Positions 1-8,037 of a stretch of 64,000 bases of DNA are shown here, in pieces (position 1 is the stretch's first letter; each line of letters starts with the position of its first letter). The DNA comes from Pandoraea pulmonicola (GTDB lineage: Bacteria > Pseudomonadota > Gammaproteobacteria > Burkholderiales > Burkholderiaceae): contig NZ_CP010310.2 of the NCBI RefSeq assembly GCF_000815105.2, forward strand, positions 2,170,001 through 2,234,000, read 5' to 3'. The position numbers were made by a program, and so were the translations under genes. The notes below the pieces were generated by a model. The model was not told the DNA's origin. It did not search any database and saw nothing but the letters and a program-made list of their open reading frames with translations.

Positions 1-579
1 GCGGCGCTGCTGCATGCGCTGGCGCACATCGAGTTCAACGCGATCAATCTGGCGCTCGACGCCCTGTGGCGCTTCGACGGGCTACCCGTTGCCTACTACG
101 ACGACTGGCTCAAGGTCGCGGCCGAGGAGGCGTATCACTTCTCGCTGCTTGCGACACATCTGAAGACGTTAGGCGACGAGTACCACTACGGCTGCTTCCC
201 CGCGCACGACGGCCTATGGGAGATGGCGCGACGCACCGCCGGCGATTGGCTGGCTCGTCTGGCGCTGGTGCCGCGAACGCTCGAAGCGCGCGGCCTCGAC
301 GCCAGCCCGCCGATCCGCGCCAAGCTCGCCAGTGCGGGCGACGCCGCCGGGGCTGCCATTCTCGACATCATTCTTCGTGACGAGATCGGTCATGTGGCTA
401 TCGGCAACCGCTGGTACCGCTGGGGTTGCGAGCGAGCCGGCCTCGACCCGGTCGAGACCTACGCCCGGCTGGCGACCCGGTATCACGCACCGCGCCTGCG
501 CGGACCGTTCAATCTGGAGGCGCGCCGCGCGGCCGGCTTCGACGACGATGAGCTCGCTGCGCTTCAGGCAGGCGAGTAG
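1..579 (+). CDS. DUF455 ferritin-like protein (5' end cut off by window)
   Basis: Frame 1 is open from the first base to a TAG stop and gives 192 residues of a protein whose start lies outside the window. The all-helical sequence keeps ferritin-like metal-ligand patterns: HIEFNAI near residue 9, EEAYHF near residue 41, and RDEIGHV near residue 126. These spaced Glu/His pairs are what DUF455 proteins use to bind a di-metal centre. DUF455 proteins are poorly characterised; a link to tRNA modification (MiaE-like fold) has been proposed for relatives, but nothing here shows the substrate. It ends 182 nt before an alpha/beta hydrolase on the same strand. Confidence 0.8.
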   Translation, partial: AALLHALAHIEFNAINLALDALWRFDGLPVAYYDDWLKVAAEEAYHFSLLATHLKTLGDEYHYGCFPAHDGLWEMARRTAGDWLARLALVPRTLEARGLDASPPIRAKLASAGDAAGAAILDIILRDEIGHVAIGNRWYRWGCERAGLDPVETYARLATRYHAPRLRGPFNLEARRAAGFDDDELAALQAGE

Positions 580-611
580 ATGAGCGGGATGGCCGAAGTG
601 CCCTGGCCGAG

Positions 612-659
612 CGAGGCGGTCGAGCGGTTGTGCTGAACGAGGCAGTCGAGCGGTTGTGC
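612..659. repeat. Short direct repeat, two 22-bp copies
   Basis: Two copies of a 22-bp sequence beginning CGAGGC and ending GGTTGTGC lie at 612-633 and 638-659, differing at one position and separated by 4 bp. They fall in the short intergenic space after the DUF455 gene. No promoter or stem is obvious, so this looks like a local duplication. Confidence 0.6.
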
Positions 660-761
660 GCGCCCGCCCCCCGGATGCTCGACGTCTGGGCGATGCCTCC
701 TTTTTGAAGCCGATATACTCGTCGTTCCTTTTTATTCAGATGTTCACTATCTGCCTGTGCC

Positions 762-1661
762 ATGACCGATTCGACCGATTCGAGATCTGAGTTTCTGACG
801 GTGCGTGGCCTGCGTCACCACGTCCGGCAATGGGGGACGCCGGGCGCGCCGAAGCTGTTCCTGCTGCACGGCTGGATGGACGTCTCCGCCTCGTTCCAGT
901 TCGTGGCGGAAATGCTTGCGCAGCGCTGGCATCTGCTCGCCCCCGACTGGCGCGGCTTTGGCCTGACCGACTGGCCCGTGGCGGACGGCCGCAGCGGCAG
1001 CTACTGGTTTCCCGACTACCTCGCCGACCTCGAAGCACTGCTCGACGTCTACACGGAGCCGGGCGAAGCCATCAACCTGATCGGGCACAGCATGGGCGGC
1101 AATGTCGCGTGTCTCTATGCCGGCGTGCGCCCGGCGCGCGTGCGTCGCCTGGTGAATCTGGAGGGCTTCGGCCTGCCGCCTTCGCAGCCGACTGCGGCGA
1201 TCCGGCAACTCGGGCGCTGGCTCGACGACCTCCAGAGCGTGCCGACGCTGCGCCCCTACGCCACGCTCGGCGATGTGGCGGCCCGCCTGCGCAAGACGAA
1301 TCCGCGTCTCGCCCCCGAGCGTGCCGCATGGCTCGCGCAGCGCTGGGCGCGACAGGAGCGCGATGGCCAATGGCACCTGCTGGCCGATGCCGCCCACAAG
1401 ATCGCGAATCCGTACCCGTACCGGCTCGACGAAGCCATGGCCGTATGGGGTAACGTCAGCGCGCCCGTATTGCATGTGGAAGCCAATGATTCGGAAGTCC
1501 TGCGGCACTTCGTGGGGGCGCAGGGCACGGACGCCTTCCGGGAGCGGTTCAAGGTCTTTCCGAATTTGACGGAAGCTCTCGTGGCCGACGCCGGCCACAT
1601 GCTCCATCACGACCAGCCCGAAGCCGTGGCGCGCCTGATCGACGACTTCTGTCGGGACTGA
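762..1661 (+). CDS. Alpha/beta-fold hydrolase
   Basis: A 299-residue alpha/beta hydrolase. The strand-turn HGWMD near residue 36 supplies the oxyanion hole, the nucleophile elbow GHSMGG puts the catalytic serine at about residue 110, the acid is probably Asp in HVEANDSE, and the histidine lies in DAGHML near the C terminus. The full catalytic triad is visible and length is normal for a soluble esterase, lipase or epoxide-hydrolase-type enzyme. No signal peptide is seen, so it should be cytoplasmic. The substrate cannot be told from sequence. It stands between the DUF455 gene and the yciV-yciO operon with its own intergenic space on both sides. Confidence 0.85.
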   Translation: MTDSTDSRSEFLTVRGLRHHVRQWGTPGAPKLFLLHGWMDVSASFQFVAEMLAQRWHLLAPDWRGFGLTDWPVADGRSGSYWFPDYLADLEALLDVYTEPGEAINLIGHSMGGNVACLYAGVRPARVRRLVNLEGFGLPPSQPTAAIRQLGRWLDDLQSVPTLRPYATLGDVAARLRKTNPRLAPERAAWLAQRWARQERDGQWHLLADAAHKIANPYPYRLDEAMAVWGNVSAPVLHVEANDSEVLRHFVGAQGTDAFRERFKVFPNLTEALVADAGHMLHHDQPEAVARLIDDFCRD

Positions 1662-1833
1662 CTCGGTCAGCGAGTCGCTGCGGCGTGCGCGGAGCGTGTG
1701 GGCATGCCGACCTACCGGCAACTCGCGTCGCGTGCACTTGAGCGGTAGAATGAAGCCGTCATTACAGCGTCATTTGCCGGTAACGCGCCCGCCCGACTCG
1801 TCGTCCGAGGCGGCGTCGCCCCGGCGGCTCATC

Positions 1834-2667
1834 ATGCTCAACGCGGATCTTCATTGTCATTCCAGGGTGTCGGACGGCACGCTCACGCCGTCCGAAGTGG
1901 CGCAGGTCGCATTCGAGGCCGGCGTCGACCTGTGGGCGCTCACCGATCACGACGAAGTCGGCGGTCAACGCGAGGCCCGTGCGGCAGCCGAGGCGCTGGG
2001 CATGCGTTACGTGAGCGGCGTCGAGATTTCGATCACCTGGGCGAACCGCACGGTGCACATCGTCGGACTGAATATCGATGCGGAGAACCGTGCGCTCGTC
2101 GACGGACTGAGCGCAACGCGGGGCGGACGTTCGGCGCGCGCGAAGCTGATGAGCGAGCAGTTGGCGGCCGCGGGCATCCCCGGCGCGTACGAGGGGGCGT
2201 TGCGCTTCGTCGGCAATCCCGATCTGATTTCGCGCACGCACTTCGCCCGGTATCTCGTGGAGATCGGCAAATGCGCGTCGGTCTCCGACGTGTTCGCGAA
2301 GTATCTGTCCGAGGGACGTCCGGGCTACGTGCCGCACCACTGGGCCACGCTCGAGGATTCGGTCGACTGGATTCTGGGTGCGGGCGGCGTTGCCGTCGTG
2401 GCGCACCCGGGGCGATACAAGTTTTCGCCGGTGGAGTTCGGCGCGCTGTTCGATCGGTTCCGCGAGTTGGGCGGCGAAGCCATCGAAGTGATCACCGGCA
2501 GCCATACGCCGGAGCAGTATCGCGAGTATGCCGACGTTGCGCGCCAGTACGGTTTCCTGGCCTCGCGCGGCTCGGATTTCCATGGACCGACCGAGAGCCG
2601 TGCGCTACTCGGCAAGCTGCCGCCGCTGCCCGCCGATCTCACCCCGGTCTGGAGCCGCTGGCAGTAA
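1834..2667 (+). CDS. rnmAM: PHP-domain phosphoesterase, RNase AM / 3',5'-nucleoside bisphosphatase (YciV family)
   Basis: A 277-residue PHP phosphoesterase. Metal ligands are recognisable as DLHCHSRVSDG at residues 5-15 (His7, His9, Asp14), LTDHDE around residue 38 and SDFHGP near the C terminus. The YciV/RNase AM family dephosphorylates pAp-type nucleoside 3',5'-bisphosphates and trims 5' ends of small RNAs and rRNA precursors. An upstream in-frame ATG at 1750 exists, but the family starts at MLNADLHCHS, so 1834 is chosen. The next gene, yciO, starts 12 nt after the stop, the same pairing as yciV-yciO in E. coli, which supports the assignment. Confidence 0.88.
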   Translation: MLNADLHCHSRVSDGTLTPSEVAQVAFEAGVDLWALTDHDEVGGQREARAAAEALGMRYVSGVEISITWANRTVHIVGLNIDAENRALVDGLSATRGGRSARAKLMSEQLAAAGIPGAYEGALRFVGNPDLISRTHFARYLVEIGKCASVSDVFAKYLSEGRPGYVPHHWATLEDSVDWILGAGGVAVVAHPGRYKFSPVEFGALFDRFRELGGEAIEVITGSHTPEQYREYADVARQYGFLASRGSDFHGPTESRALLGKLPPLPADLTPVWSRWQ

Positions 2668-2679
2668 CCTTCCGACGCT

Positions 2680-3306
2680 ATGTCGCAATTCTTCCAGATT
2701 CATCCGGAAAACCCTCAGCCACGTTTGATCAAGCAGGCCGCCCAGATCATCGATCGCGGCGGCATCGTCGCGTTGCCCACCGATTCCAGCTACGCGATCG
2801 CCTGCCACATCGACGACAAGAGCGCCGTCGATCGACTGCGCCGGATTCGCGGCCTCGACGAGAAGCAGTTGCTGTCGCTGCTGGTGCGCGACCTGTCGGA
2901 GCTGGCCGAATTCGCGATCGTCGACAACCGCCAGTACCGGCTCATCAAGACGACCACGCCCGGGCCGTACGTGTTCATTCTCGAGGCGACGAAGGAGGTG
3001 CCGCGCCGGCTCTCGCATCCGTCGCGAAAGACGATCGGCCTGCGCGTGCCCGAACACGCCATCACGCTGGCGTTACTCGAAGCGCTCGGGCAGCCGCTGC
3101 TGGCGACGACGCTGATCCTGCCGGGCGAAACCGAGCCTTTGAATGACCCGGAGGAGATTCGCGAGCGGCTCGAGAAACAACTCGACCTCGTGATCGACGG
3201 AGGCGCTTGTCCCAAGGAGCCGTCGACCGTGGTCGACCTGACGGTCACGCCGCCGGAGGTCCTGCGTCGCGGACGCGGTCCGCTGGCACCGTTCGGCCTC
3301 ACGTGA
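2680..3306 (+). CDS. yciO: YciO family protein (Sua5/YrdC/YwlC fold)
   Basis: A 208-residue protein that matches E. coli YciO from its first residues (MSQFFQIHPENPQ) to the end, including ALPTDSSYA, the RRIRGLDEKQ segment and PSRKTIGLRVP. YciO shares the fold of TsaC/Sua5, which make threonylcarbamoyl-adenylate for tRNA t6A, but YciO is a separate branch and has at most weak activity of that type. I infer a nucleotide- or RNA-binding role, not essential t6A synthesis. It follows the RNase AM gene by 12 nt and precedes an M50 protease gene by 73 nt, so cotranscription with rnmAM is likely. Confidence 0.88.
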   Translation: MSQFFQIHPENPQPRLIKQAAQIIDRGGIVALPTDSSYAIACHIDDKSAVDRLRRIRGLDEKQLLSLLVRDLSELAEFAIVDNRQYRLIKTTTPGPYVFILEATKEVPRRLSHPSRKTIGLRVPEHAITLALLEALGQPLLATTLILPGETEPLNDPEEIRERLEKQLDLVIDGGACPKEPSTVVDLTVTPPEVLRRGRGPLAPFGLT

Positions 3307-3365
3307 CGCGCGGCATGCCGGCTGCGTCGAAATGCGCGGTAATACTGGCGCGCGGGTCCGCTTGC

Positions 3366-3371
3366 TACAAT
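3366..3371 (+). promoter_or_regulatory. Probable -10 element giving a near-leaderless M50 mRNA
   Basis: TACAAT lies only 8 nt upstream of the M50 protease ATG at 3380. If it is a sigma70 -10 element, transcription would begin about 2-3 nt before the start codon. No Shine-Dalgarno sequence is present between it and the ATG. No good -35 hexamer is seen at 16-18 nt spacing. Confidence 0.4.
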
Positions 3372-3379
3372 AGCCGGCT

Positions 3380-4045
3380 ATGAATGCAGACCTCATCCAG
3401 ACCATCGCGGTCTACGCGCTCCCCGTCCTCTTTGCGATTACGTTGCATGAGGCCGCGCACGGCTACGTCGCCAAACATTTCGGCGACCCCACGGCGTTCC
3501 TGATGGGACGCGTGACACTCAATCCCCTCAAGCACATCGACCCGATCGGCACGATTCTCGTGCCGCTCGCGTTGTATTTCATGACGAGCGGGGCATTCCT
3601 GTTCGGCTATGCCAAGCCAGTGCCCGTGGCCTTCGGCAGCCTGCGCAATCCACGCGTCGATACGATCTGGGTGGCGCTGGCCGGCCCGCTGTGCAACTTC
3701 GTGCAGGCCATCCTGTGGGCGGTGCTGGCCATCGGGCTGCAGTTCGCGGGTGTGCACGAGCCGTTCTTCATGATGATGGCGCAGGCCGGTCTCGTGGTGA
3801 ACCTTGTGATGTGCATGTTCAACCTGTTTCCGGTGCCGCCGCTCGACGGCGGCCGCGTGCTCGTGTCGCTGCTGCCCGCGCGTGCCGCCTACACGCTCTC
3901 GCGAGTGGAGCCGTACGGCTTCTTCATCGTGATGGCGCTGGTGGTGAGCGGCGTGCTGGGCCGCCTGTGGCTCTGGCCGCTCATCCAGTGGGGGCGGGAC
4001 GTCATTCTGTGGATGCTCACGCCGCTGCTGTCGCTGATTTCCTGA
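3380..4045 (+). CDS. Site-2 protease family membrane metalloprotease (M50)
   Basis: A 221-residue polytopic membrane protein. The zinc motif HEAAH lies in the first helix near residue 25, and the second metal-ligand motif NLFPVPPLDGGR lies near residue 150, both typical of compact S2P-type M50 proteases that cut within membranes. There is no PDZ domain, so it is the small cytoplasmic-face group and not RseP. Its substrate is unknown. It sits between yciO and trpS, with 25 nt to the trpS start, so trpS may be read from the same message. The start ATG lacks a ribosome-binding site but lies just after a -10-like TACAAT. Confidence 0.9.
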   Translation: MNADLIQTIAVYALPVLFAITLHEAAHGYVAKHFGDPTAFLMGRVTLNPLKHIDPIGTILVPLALYFMTSGAFLFGYAKPVPVAFGSLRNPRVDTIWVALAGPLCNFVQAILWAVLAIGLQFAGVHEPFFMMMAQAGLVVNLVMCMFNLFPVPPLDGGRVLVSLLPARAAYTLSRVEPYGFFIVMALVVSGVLGRLWLWPLIQWGRDVILWMLTPLLSLIS

Positions 4046-4070
4046 CGTTCCTGCAAACAATAACGAGACC

Positions 4071-5273
4071 ATGTACCCCGAACGCGTCTTCTCCGGCATG
4101 CGACCGACCGGTCGCCTGCACCTCGGCCACTATCACGGCGTGCTCAAGAACTGGATTCAGCTCCAGTCCGAGTATCCGTGCTACTTCTGCGTGGTCGACT
4201 GGCACGCGCTCACCACGCACTACGAAACACCGGACGTCATCGAGCAGAACGTATGGGACGTGCTGATCGACTGGCTGGCTGCCGGCATCGATCCGAATCA
4301 GGCAACGCTCTTCATTCAGAGCAAGGTGCCCGAGCATGCCGAACTGGCGCTGCTCATCGGCATGAGCACGCCGCTGGGCTGGCTCGAGCGCGTGCCGACG
4401 TACAAGGAGCAGATCGAAAAGCTCAAGGAGAAGGATCTTTTCACGTACGGCTTCCTCGGCTACCCGGTGCTCATGGCGGCCGACATCCTGCTCTACCGCG
4501 CGCTGCACGTGCCGGTCGGCGAGGATCAGGTGCCGCACGTCGAAATGACGCGTGAAATCGCGCGTCGCTTCAACTACCTGTACGGCCGCGAGGCGGGCTT
4601 TGAAGAGAAGGCGCTCGCCGCTGCGCGCAAGCTCGGCGGCAAGCGTGCGAAGCTTTATCTGGAATTGCGCACGGCATATCAGGAGCAGGGCGACGACGAA
4701 GCGCTGGAGCAGGCGCGCGCCATGCTCTCCGAGTCGCAGTCGCTCTCGATGGGAGATCGCGAGCGCCTCTTCGGCTATCTCGAAGGCTCGCGCAAGCTGA
4801 TCCTGGTGGAACCGCAGGCGCTGCTCACGCCGGCCTCGCGCATGCCGGGGCTCGACGGTCAGAAGATGTCGAAGTCCTACAACAACACCATCGGGCTGCG
4901 CGAAGACGCGGAATCGATCACGAAGAAGGTGCGCACGATGCCGACCGATCCGGCGCGCGTGCGCCGTACGGATCCGGGCGATCCGGACAAGTGCCCGGTG
5001 TGGCAACTGCATCAGGTGTACAGCGACGACGACACGCGCGAGTGGGTGCAGAAGGGGTGCCGTAGCGCGGGCATCGGCTGCATCGAATGCAAGCAACCAG
5101 TCATCGAAGGCATTCTTCGCGAACAGCAGCCGATGCTCGAACGTGCGCAGAAGTACATGGACGACCCGTCGCTGCTGCGCGCCATTGTCGCCGACGGCTG
5201 CGAGAAGGCGCGCAAGTCGGCGCAGGAAATCATGCGCGACGTGCGTGAGGCCATGGGGTTGCAGTACTCATGA
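4071..5273 (+). CDS. trpS: Tryptophanyl-tRNA synthetase
   Basis: A 400-residue class I aminoacyl-tRNA synthetase that charges tRNA-Trp. The HIGH signature appears as HLGH at residues 17-20 and the KMSKS loop at residues 265-269. It is longer than E. coli TrpRS (334 residues), with a helical insertion around residues 165-235. Cysteines at 308, 330, 337 and 340 give C-x21-C-x6-C-x2-C in the anticodon-binding region, close to the C-x22-C-x6-C-x2-C motif that binds a [4Fe-4S] cluster in Thermotoga maritima TrpRS. The last four bases overlap the next gene (ATGA), implying translational coupling. Confidence 0.96.
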   Translation: MYPERVFSGMRPTGRLHLGHYHGVLKNWIQLQSEYPCYFCVVDWHALTTHYETPDVIEQNVWDVLIDWLAAGIDPNQATLFIQSKVPEHAELALLIGMSTPLGWLERVPTYKEQIEKLKEKDLFTYGFLGYPVLMAADILLYRALHVPVGEDQVPHVEMTREIARRFNYLYGREAGFEEKALAAARKLGGKRAKLYLELRTAYQEQGDDEALEQARAMLSESQSLSMGDRERLFGYLEGSRKLILVEPQALLTPASRMPGLDGQKMSKSYNNTIGLREDAESITKKVRTMPTDPARVRRTDPGDPDKCPVWQLHQVYSDDDTREWVQKGCRSAGIGCIECKQPVIEGILREQQPMLERAQKYMDDPSLLRAIVADGCEKARKSAQEIMRDVREAMGLQYS

Positions 5274-5878
5274 CGGACGCCGTGTCGGGGGTGATCGGTG
5301 TCGGGCAGGTACATGGCACGGGGGCGCCGTCGCCGTGGCTGCTGCGGTGGGCGCATCTGATCCCGACCGGCGCCCGCGTGCTCGATCTGGCATGCGGGCA
5401 GGGCCGTCACGCGCGCTGGCTCGCGGCGCGCGGTGCGCACGTCACGGCCATCGATCATGACGCGGCAGCGCTTGCCACGATGTCAACGCTGGAGGGCATC
5501 GAGCCGCTCGTCGCCGATCTGGAAGGCGCGCCGTGGCCGCTGGCGGATGACGCGACGTTCGACGCGGTCGTCGTCACGAACTATCTGCATCGCCCGCTGC
5601 TCGCGCGCGTCGCGGCGAGCGTGGCGCCCGGCGGCGTGCTGATCTACGAGACGTTTGCCCGAGGAAACGAAATCTACGGAAAACCGTCCAATCCGCTGTT
5701 TTTGCTGATGCCGGGTGAATTGCTCGACGTCGCCCGCGACGCCGGGTTGCGGGTGGCGGGGTACGAAGACGTCACGTTGCCTGCGCCGCGCGCGGCGTGC
5801 GTGCAGCGTCTGTGCGCGACACGCACGGCCCCCGGGGAAAACCCCGGCACCGCCGCGCTGTACGAGCCGACGGCGTAA
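5270..5878 (+). CDS. Class I SAM-dependent methyltransferase
   Basis: A 202-residue Rossmann-fold methyltransferase. The SAM-binding glycine loop is LDLACGQGRHA around residues 35-45, followed by an acidic residue in AIDHD and a motif II-like region FDAVVVTNYLHRPL near residue 100. This is the TehB/UbiE-like small methyltransferase type; substrate unknown. It begins inside the trpS stop codon (ATGA overlap), so it is very probably translated from the same transcript. The stop lies 42 nt before dapA, which has its own likely -10 element in that gap. Confidence 0.85.
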   Translation: MTDAVSGVIGVGQVHGTGAPSPWLLRWAHLIPTGARVLDLACGQGRHARWLAARGAHVTAIDHDAAALATMSTLEGIEPLVADLEGAPWPLADDATFDAVVVTNYLHRPLLARVAASVAPGGVLIYETFARGNEIYGKPSNPLFLLMPGELLDVARDAGLRVAGYEDVTLPAPRAACVQRLCATRTAPGENPGTAALYEPTA

Positions 5879-5883
5879 TCCGC

Positions 5884-5889
5884 TACAAT
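5884..5889 (+). promoter_or_regulatory. Probable -10 element of dapA
   Basis: TACAAT lies 31 nt before the dapA ATG, giving a predicted leader of about 25 nt. It falls directly after the methyltransferase stop codon. A convincing -35 hexamer is not visible, so the call rests on the -10 match and position. Confidence 0.4.
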
Positions 5890-5920
5890 CCACCCTTATC
5901 GCTGAATTGTTCGATCAACC

Positions 5921-6838
5921 ATGACTACCCAAACTCCGATTCAAGGCAGTATCGTCGCGATTGTCACGCCGATGGCAGAGGACGGCAGCCTTGACCGCGA
6001 AGCCCTGCGCAACCTGATCAACTGGCATGTCGACGAAGGCACGGACGGTATCGTGATCGTCGGCACGTCGGGCGAATCGCCGACGGTGAACGTCGAGGAA
6101 CATTGCGAACTCATCGAGATTGCCGTGCAGCAGGCCGCGGAAGCCGGCAAGGCGCGCGGCCGCAAGGTGCCGGTGATCGCTGGCACGGGCGGCAACTCGA
6201 CGGCGGAAGCCATCGAACTCACGAAGCACGCCAAGAAGGTCGGCGCCGATGCGTCGCTGCAGGTCGTGCCGTACTACAACAAGCCCACGCAGGAAGGCCA
6301 GTACCAGCACTTCCGCGCGATTGCCGAAGCCGTCGAGCTTCCGGTCATCCTCTATAATGTGCCCGGCCGTACCGTGGCGGACGCCAGCAACGACACGCTG
6401 CTGCGTCTGGCCCAGGTGCCCGGCATCGTCGGCGTGAAGGACGCCACGGGCAATCTGGATCGCGGCATCGACCTGATCCGGCGCGCCCCGAAGAGCTTCG
6501 CCGTGTACAGCGGCGACGACCTGACGGCTGTTGCGCTCATGCTCATGGGCGGTCAGGGTAATATCTCGGTCACCGCCAACGTGGCGCCGCGCGCGATGCA
6601 CGAACTGTGCGCCGCTGCCCTGGCCGGCAACGTGACCAAGGCGCGCGAACTGCAGTTCCTGCTGTTCGAACTGCACCGTGCCATGTTCGTCGAAGCCAAT
6701 CCGATCCCTGTCAAATGGGCGCTGCAAAAGATGGGCATGATCGCGTCGGGCATCCGCCTGCCGCTCACGCCGCTGGCACAGCCCTATCAGGAAACGGTGC
6801 TGGCCGCGCTCAAGTCGGCGAACATCGCCGTCGTCTAA
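5921..6838 (+). CDS. dapA: 4-hydroxy-tetrahydrodipicolinate synthase
   Basis: A 305-residue class I aldolase-fold enzyme that condenses pyruvate with aspartate semialdehyde, the first committed step to lysine and meso-diaminopimelate for peptidoglycan. The Schiff-base lysine is Lys173 in VGVKDATGN; Tyr145 and Arg150 in YNVPGRT are the proton-relay and substrate-carboxylate residues. GTSGESP near residue 48 completes the active site. Length is normal. bamC follows 48 nt downstream, the same dapA-bamC (nlpB) linkage as in enterobacteria, so the two are likely cotranscribed. Confidence 0.96.
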   Translation: MTTQTPIQGSIVAIVTPMAEDGSLDREALRNLINWHVDEGTDGIVIVGTSGESPTVNVEEHCELIEIAVQQAAEAGKARGRKVPVIAGTGGNSTAEAIELTKHAKKVGADASLQVVPYYNKPTQEGQYQHFRAIAEAVELPVILYNVPGRTVADASNDTLLRLAQVPGIVGVKDATGNLDRGIDLIRRAPKSFAVYSGDDLTAVALMLMGGQGNISVTANVAPRAMHELCAAALAGNVTKARELQFLLFELHRAMFVEANPIPVKWALQKMGMIASGIRLPLTPLAQPYQETVLAALKSANIAVV

Positions 6839-6886
6839 GCCGCCGTTCAGGCACCCGGGATCGACCCACCCCTTTTTTTGCGACTC

Positions 6887-8029
6887 ATGAAACGAATCGT
6901 CAGTAATTCCGTAGCTCGTCCCGTGCTGGCATGGGCCGCTATTGCCTCGTTGGCCCTCGTTGCCGGATGCAGCTCGCTCTCGAGCGCCTTGTCCTCGGAC
7001 AAGGTCGACTACAAGAGCTCGAAGACCGGCCCTTCGCTCGACGTTCCGCCGGATCTGACGAACGTTCAGGCCGCCGACCGCAAGTACGTGACGCCAGGCG
7101 GCACCGCTACGCTGTCGACCTACGAAAACCAGCAGAAAGTCGTGGCAGCCAGCCCGACGGACAACGTGCTGCCGTCCGTGCCGGGCATGAAGGTCGTGCG
7201 CGACGGCAACGAGCGCTGGCTGGTGATTCAAAAGACGCCGGGCGACCTGTGGCCGACGTTGCGTGAATTCTGGCAAGAGAACGGCTTTGTGCTGACGATC
7301 GACTCGGCCGACACGGGGGTGATGGAAACCGACTGGGCCGAGAACCGCGCCAAGCTCAATCAGGACATCATCCGCGATCTGCTCGGCAAGGTGCTCGACG
7401 GGCTGTATTCGACGGGCGAGCGCGATCGTTTCCGCACGCGTGTCGAGCGCGACCCGAATGGCGGCACGGACATCTACATCACGCACCGTCGCATGGTGGA
7501 AGTGTTCACGAACTCGCAGAAGGACACGACCAAGTGGGAGCCGGCGCCGAACGATCCGGGTCTCGAGGCGATCATGCTCACGAAGCTGATGCAGCGCTTC
7601 GGTGCGCAGGCCGATCAGGCCAAGGCGCAAGTCGAGAACGCCAAGGCCGGCGGTCCGACGGCGCAGATCGTCAAGACGGCCGATGCGGCCTATCTGGACA
7701 TCAACGAGCCGTTCGACCGCGCCTGGCGTCGTGTCGGTGTGGCGCTCGATCGCGGCAACTTCACCGTGGACGATCGCGACCGCGCGAAGGGCCTGTATTT
7801 CGTGAGCTATGTCGATCCGGCAACGCTGTCGAAGGACAACGGCTTCTTCTACAGTCTGTTCCATGCGAAGGAAGTGCAGGACAGCAAGAAGGCGAAGAAG
7901 TACAGCGTGAACGTGCAGGGTCGCGGCGACAACCAGACTCGCGTGCAGGTGCTCGACGACAAGGGGAACGTCGACAATTCGCAGATCGCGCAAACGATCA
8001 TCAGCGTGATCAGCAACCAGCTCCGTTAA
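6887..8029 (+). CDS. bamC: Outer membrane assembly lipoprotein BamC
   Basis: A 380-residue lipoprotein. The signal peptide ends in the lipobox LVAGC with lipid-attachment Cys28; residue 29 is Ser, so sorting to the outer membrane is expected. After a flexible N-terminal stretch (conserved DYKSSKTGPSLDVPPDL, which contacts BamD in E. coli), two helix-grip domains follow, with INEPFDRAWRRVGVALDR beginning the second. BamC is an accessory member of the BAM complex that folds beta-barrel outer membrane proteins. An upstream in-frame TTG exists at 6878, but the ATG at 6887 gives the standard signal peptide. It follows dapA and precedes an MBL hydrolase by 8 nt. Confidence 0.92.
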   Translation: MKRIVSNSVARPVLAWAAIASLALVAGCSSLSSALSSDKVDYKSSKTGPSLDVPPDLTNVQAADRKYVTPGGTATLSTYENQQKVVAASPTDNVLPSVPGMKVVRDGNERWLVIQKTPGDLWPTLREFWQENGFVLTIDSADTGVMETDWAENRAKLNQDIIRDLLGKVLDGLYSTGERDRFRTRVERDPNGGTDIYITHRRMVEVFTNSQKDTTKWEPAPNDPGLEAIMLTKLMQRFGAQADQAKAQVENAKAGGPTAQIVKTADAAYLDINEPFDRAWRRVGVALDRGNFTVDDRDRAKGLYFVSYVDPATLSKDNGFFYSLFHAKEVQDSKKAKKYSVNVQGRGDNQTRVQVLDDKGNVDNSQIAQTIISVISNQLR

Positions 8030-8037
8030 GGCGGGGC

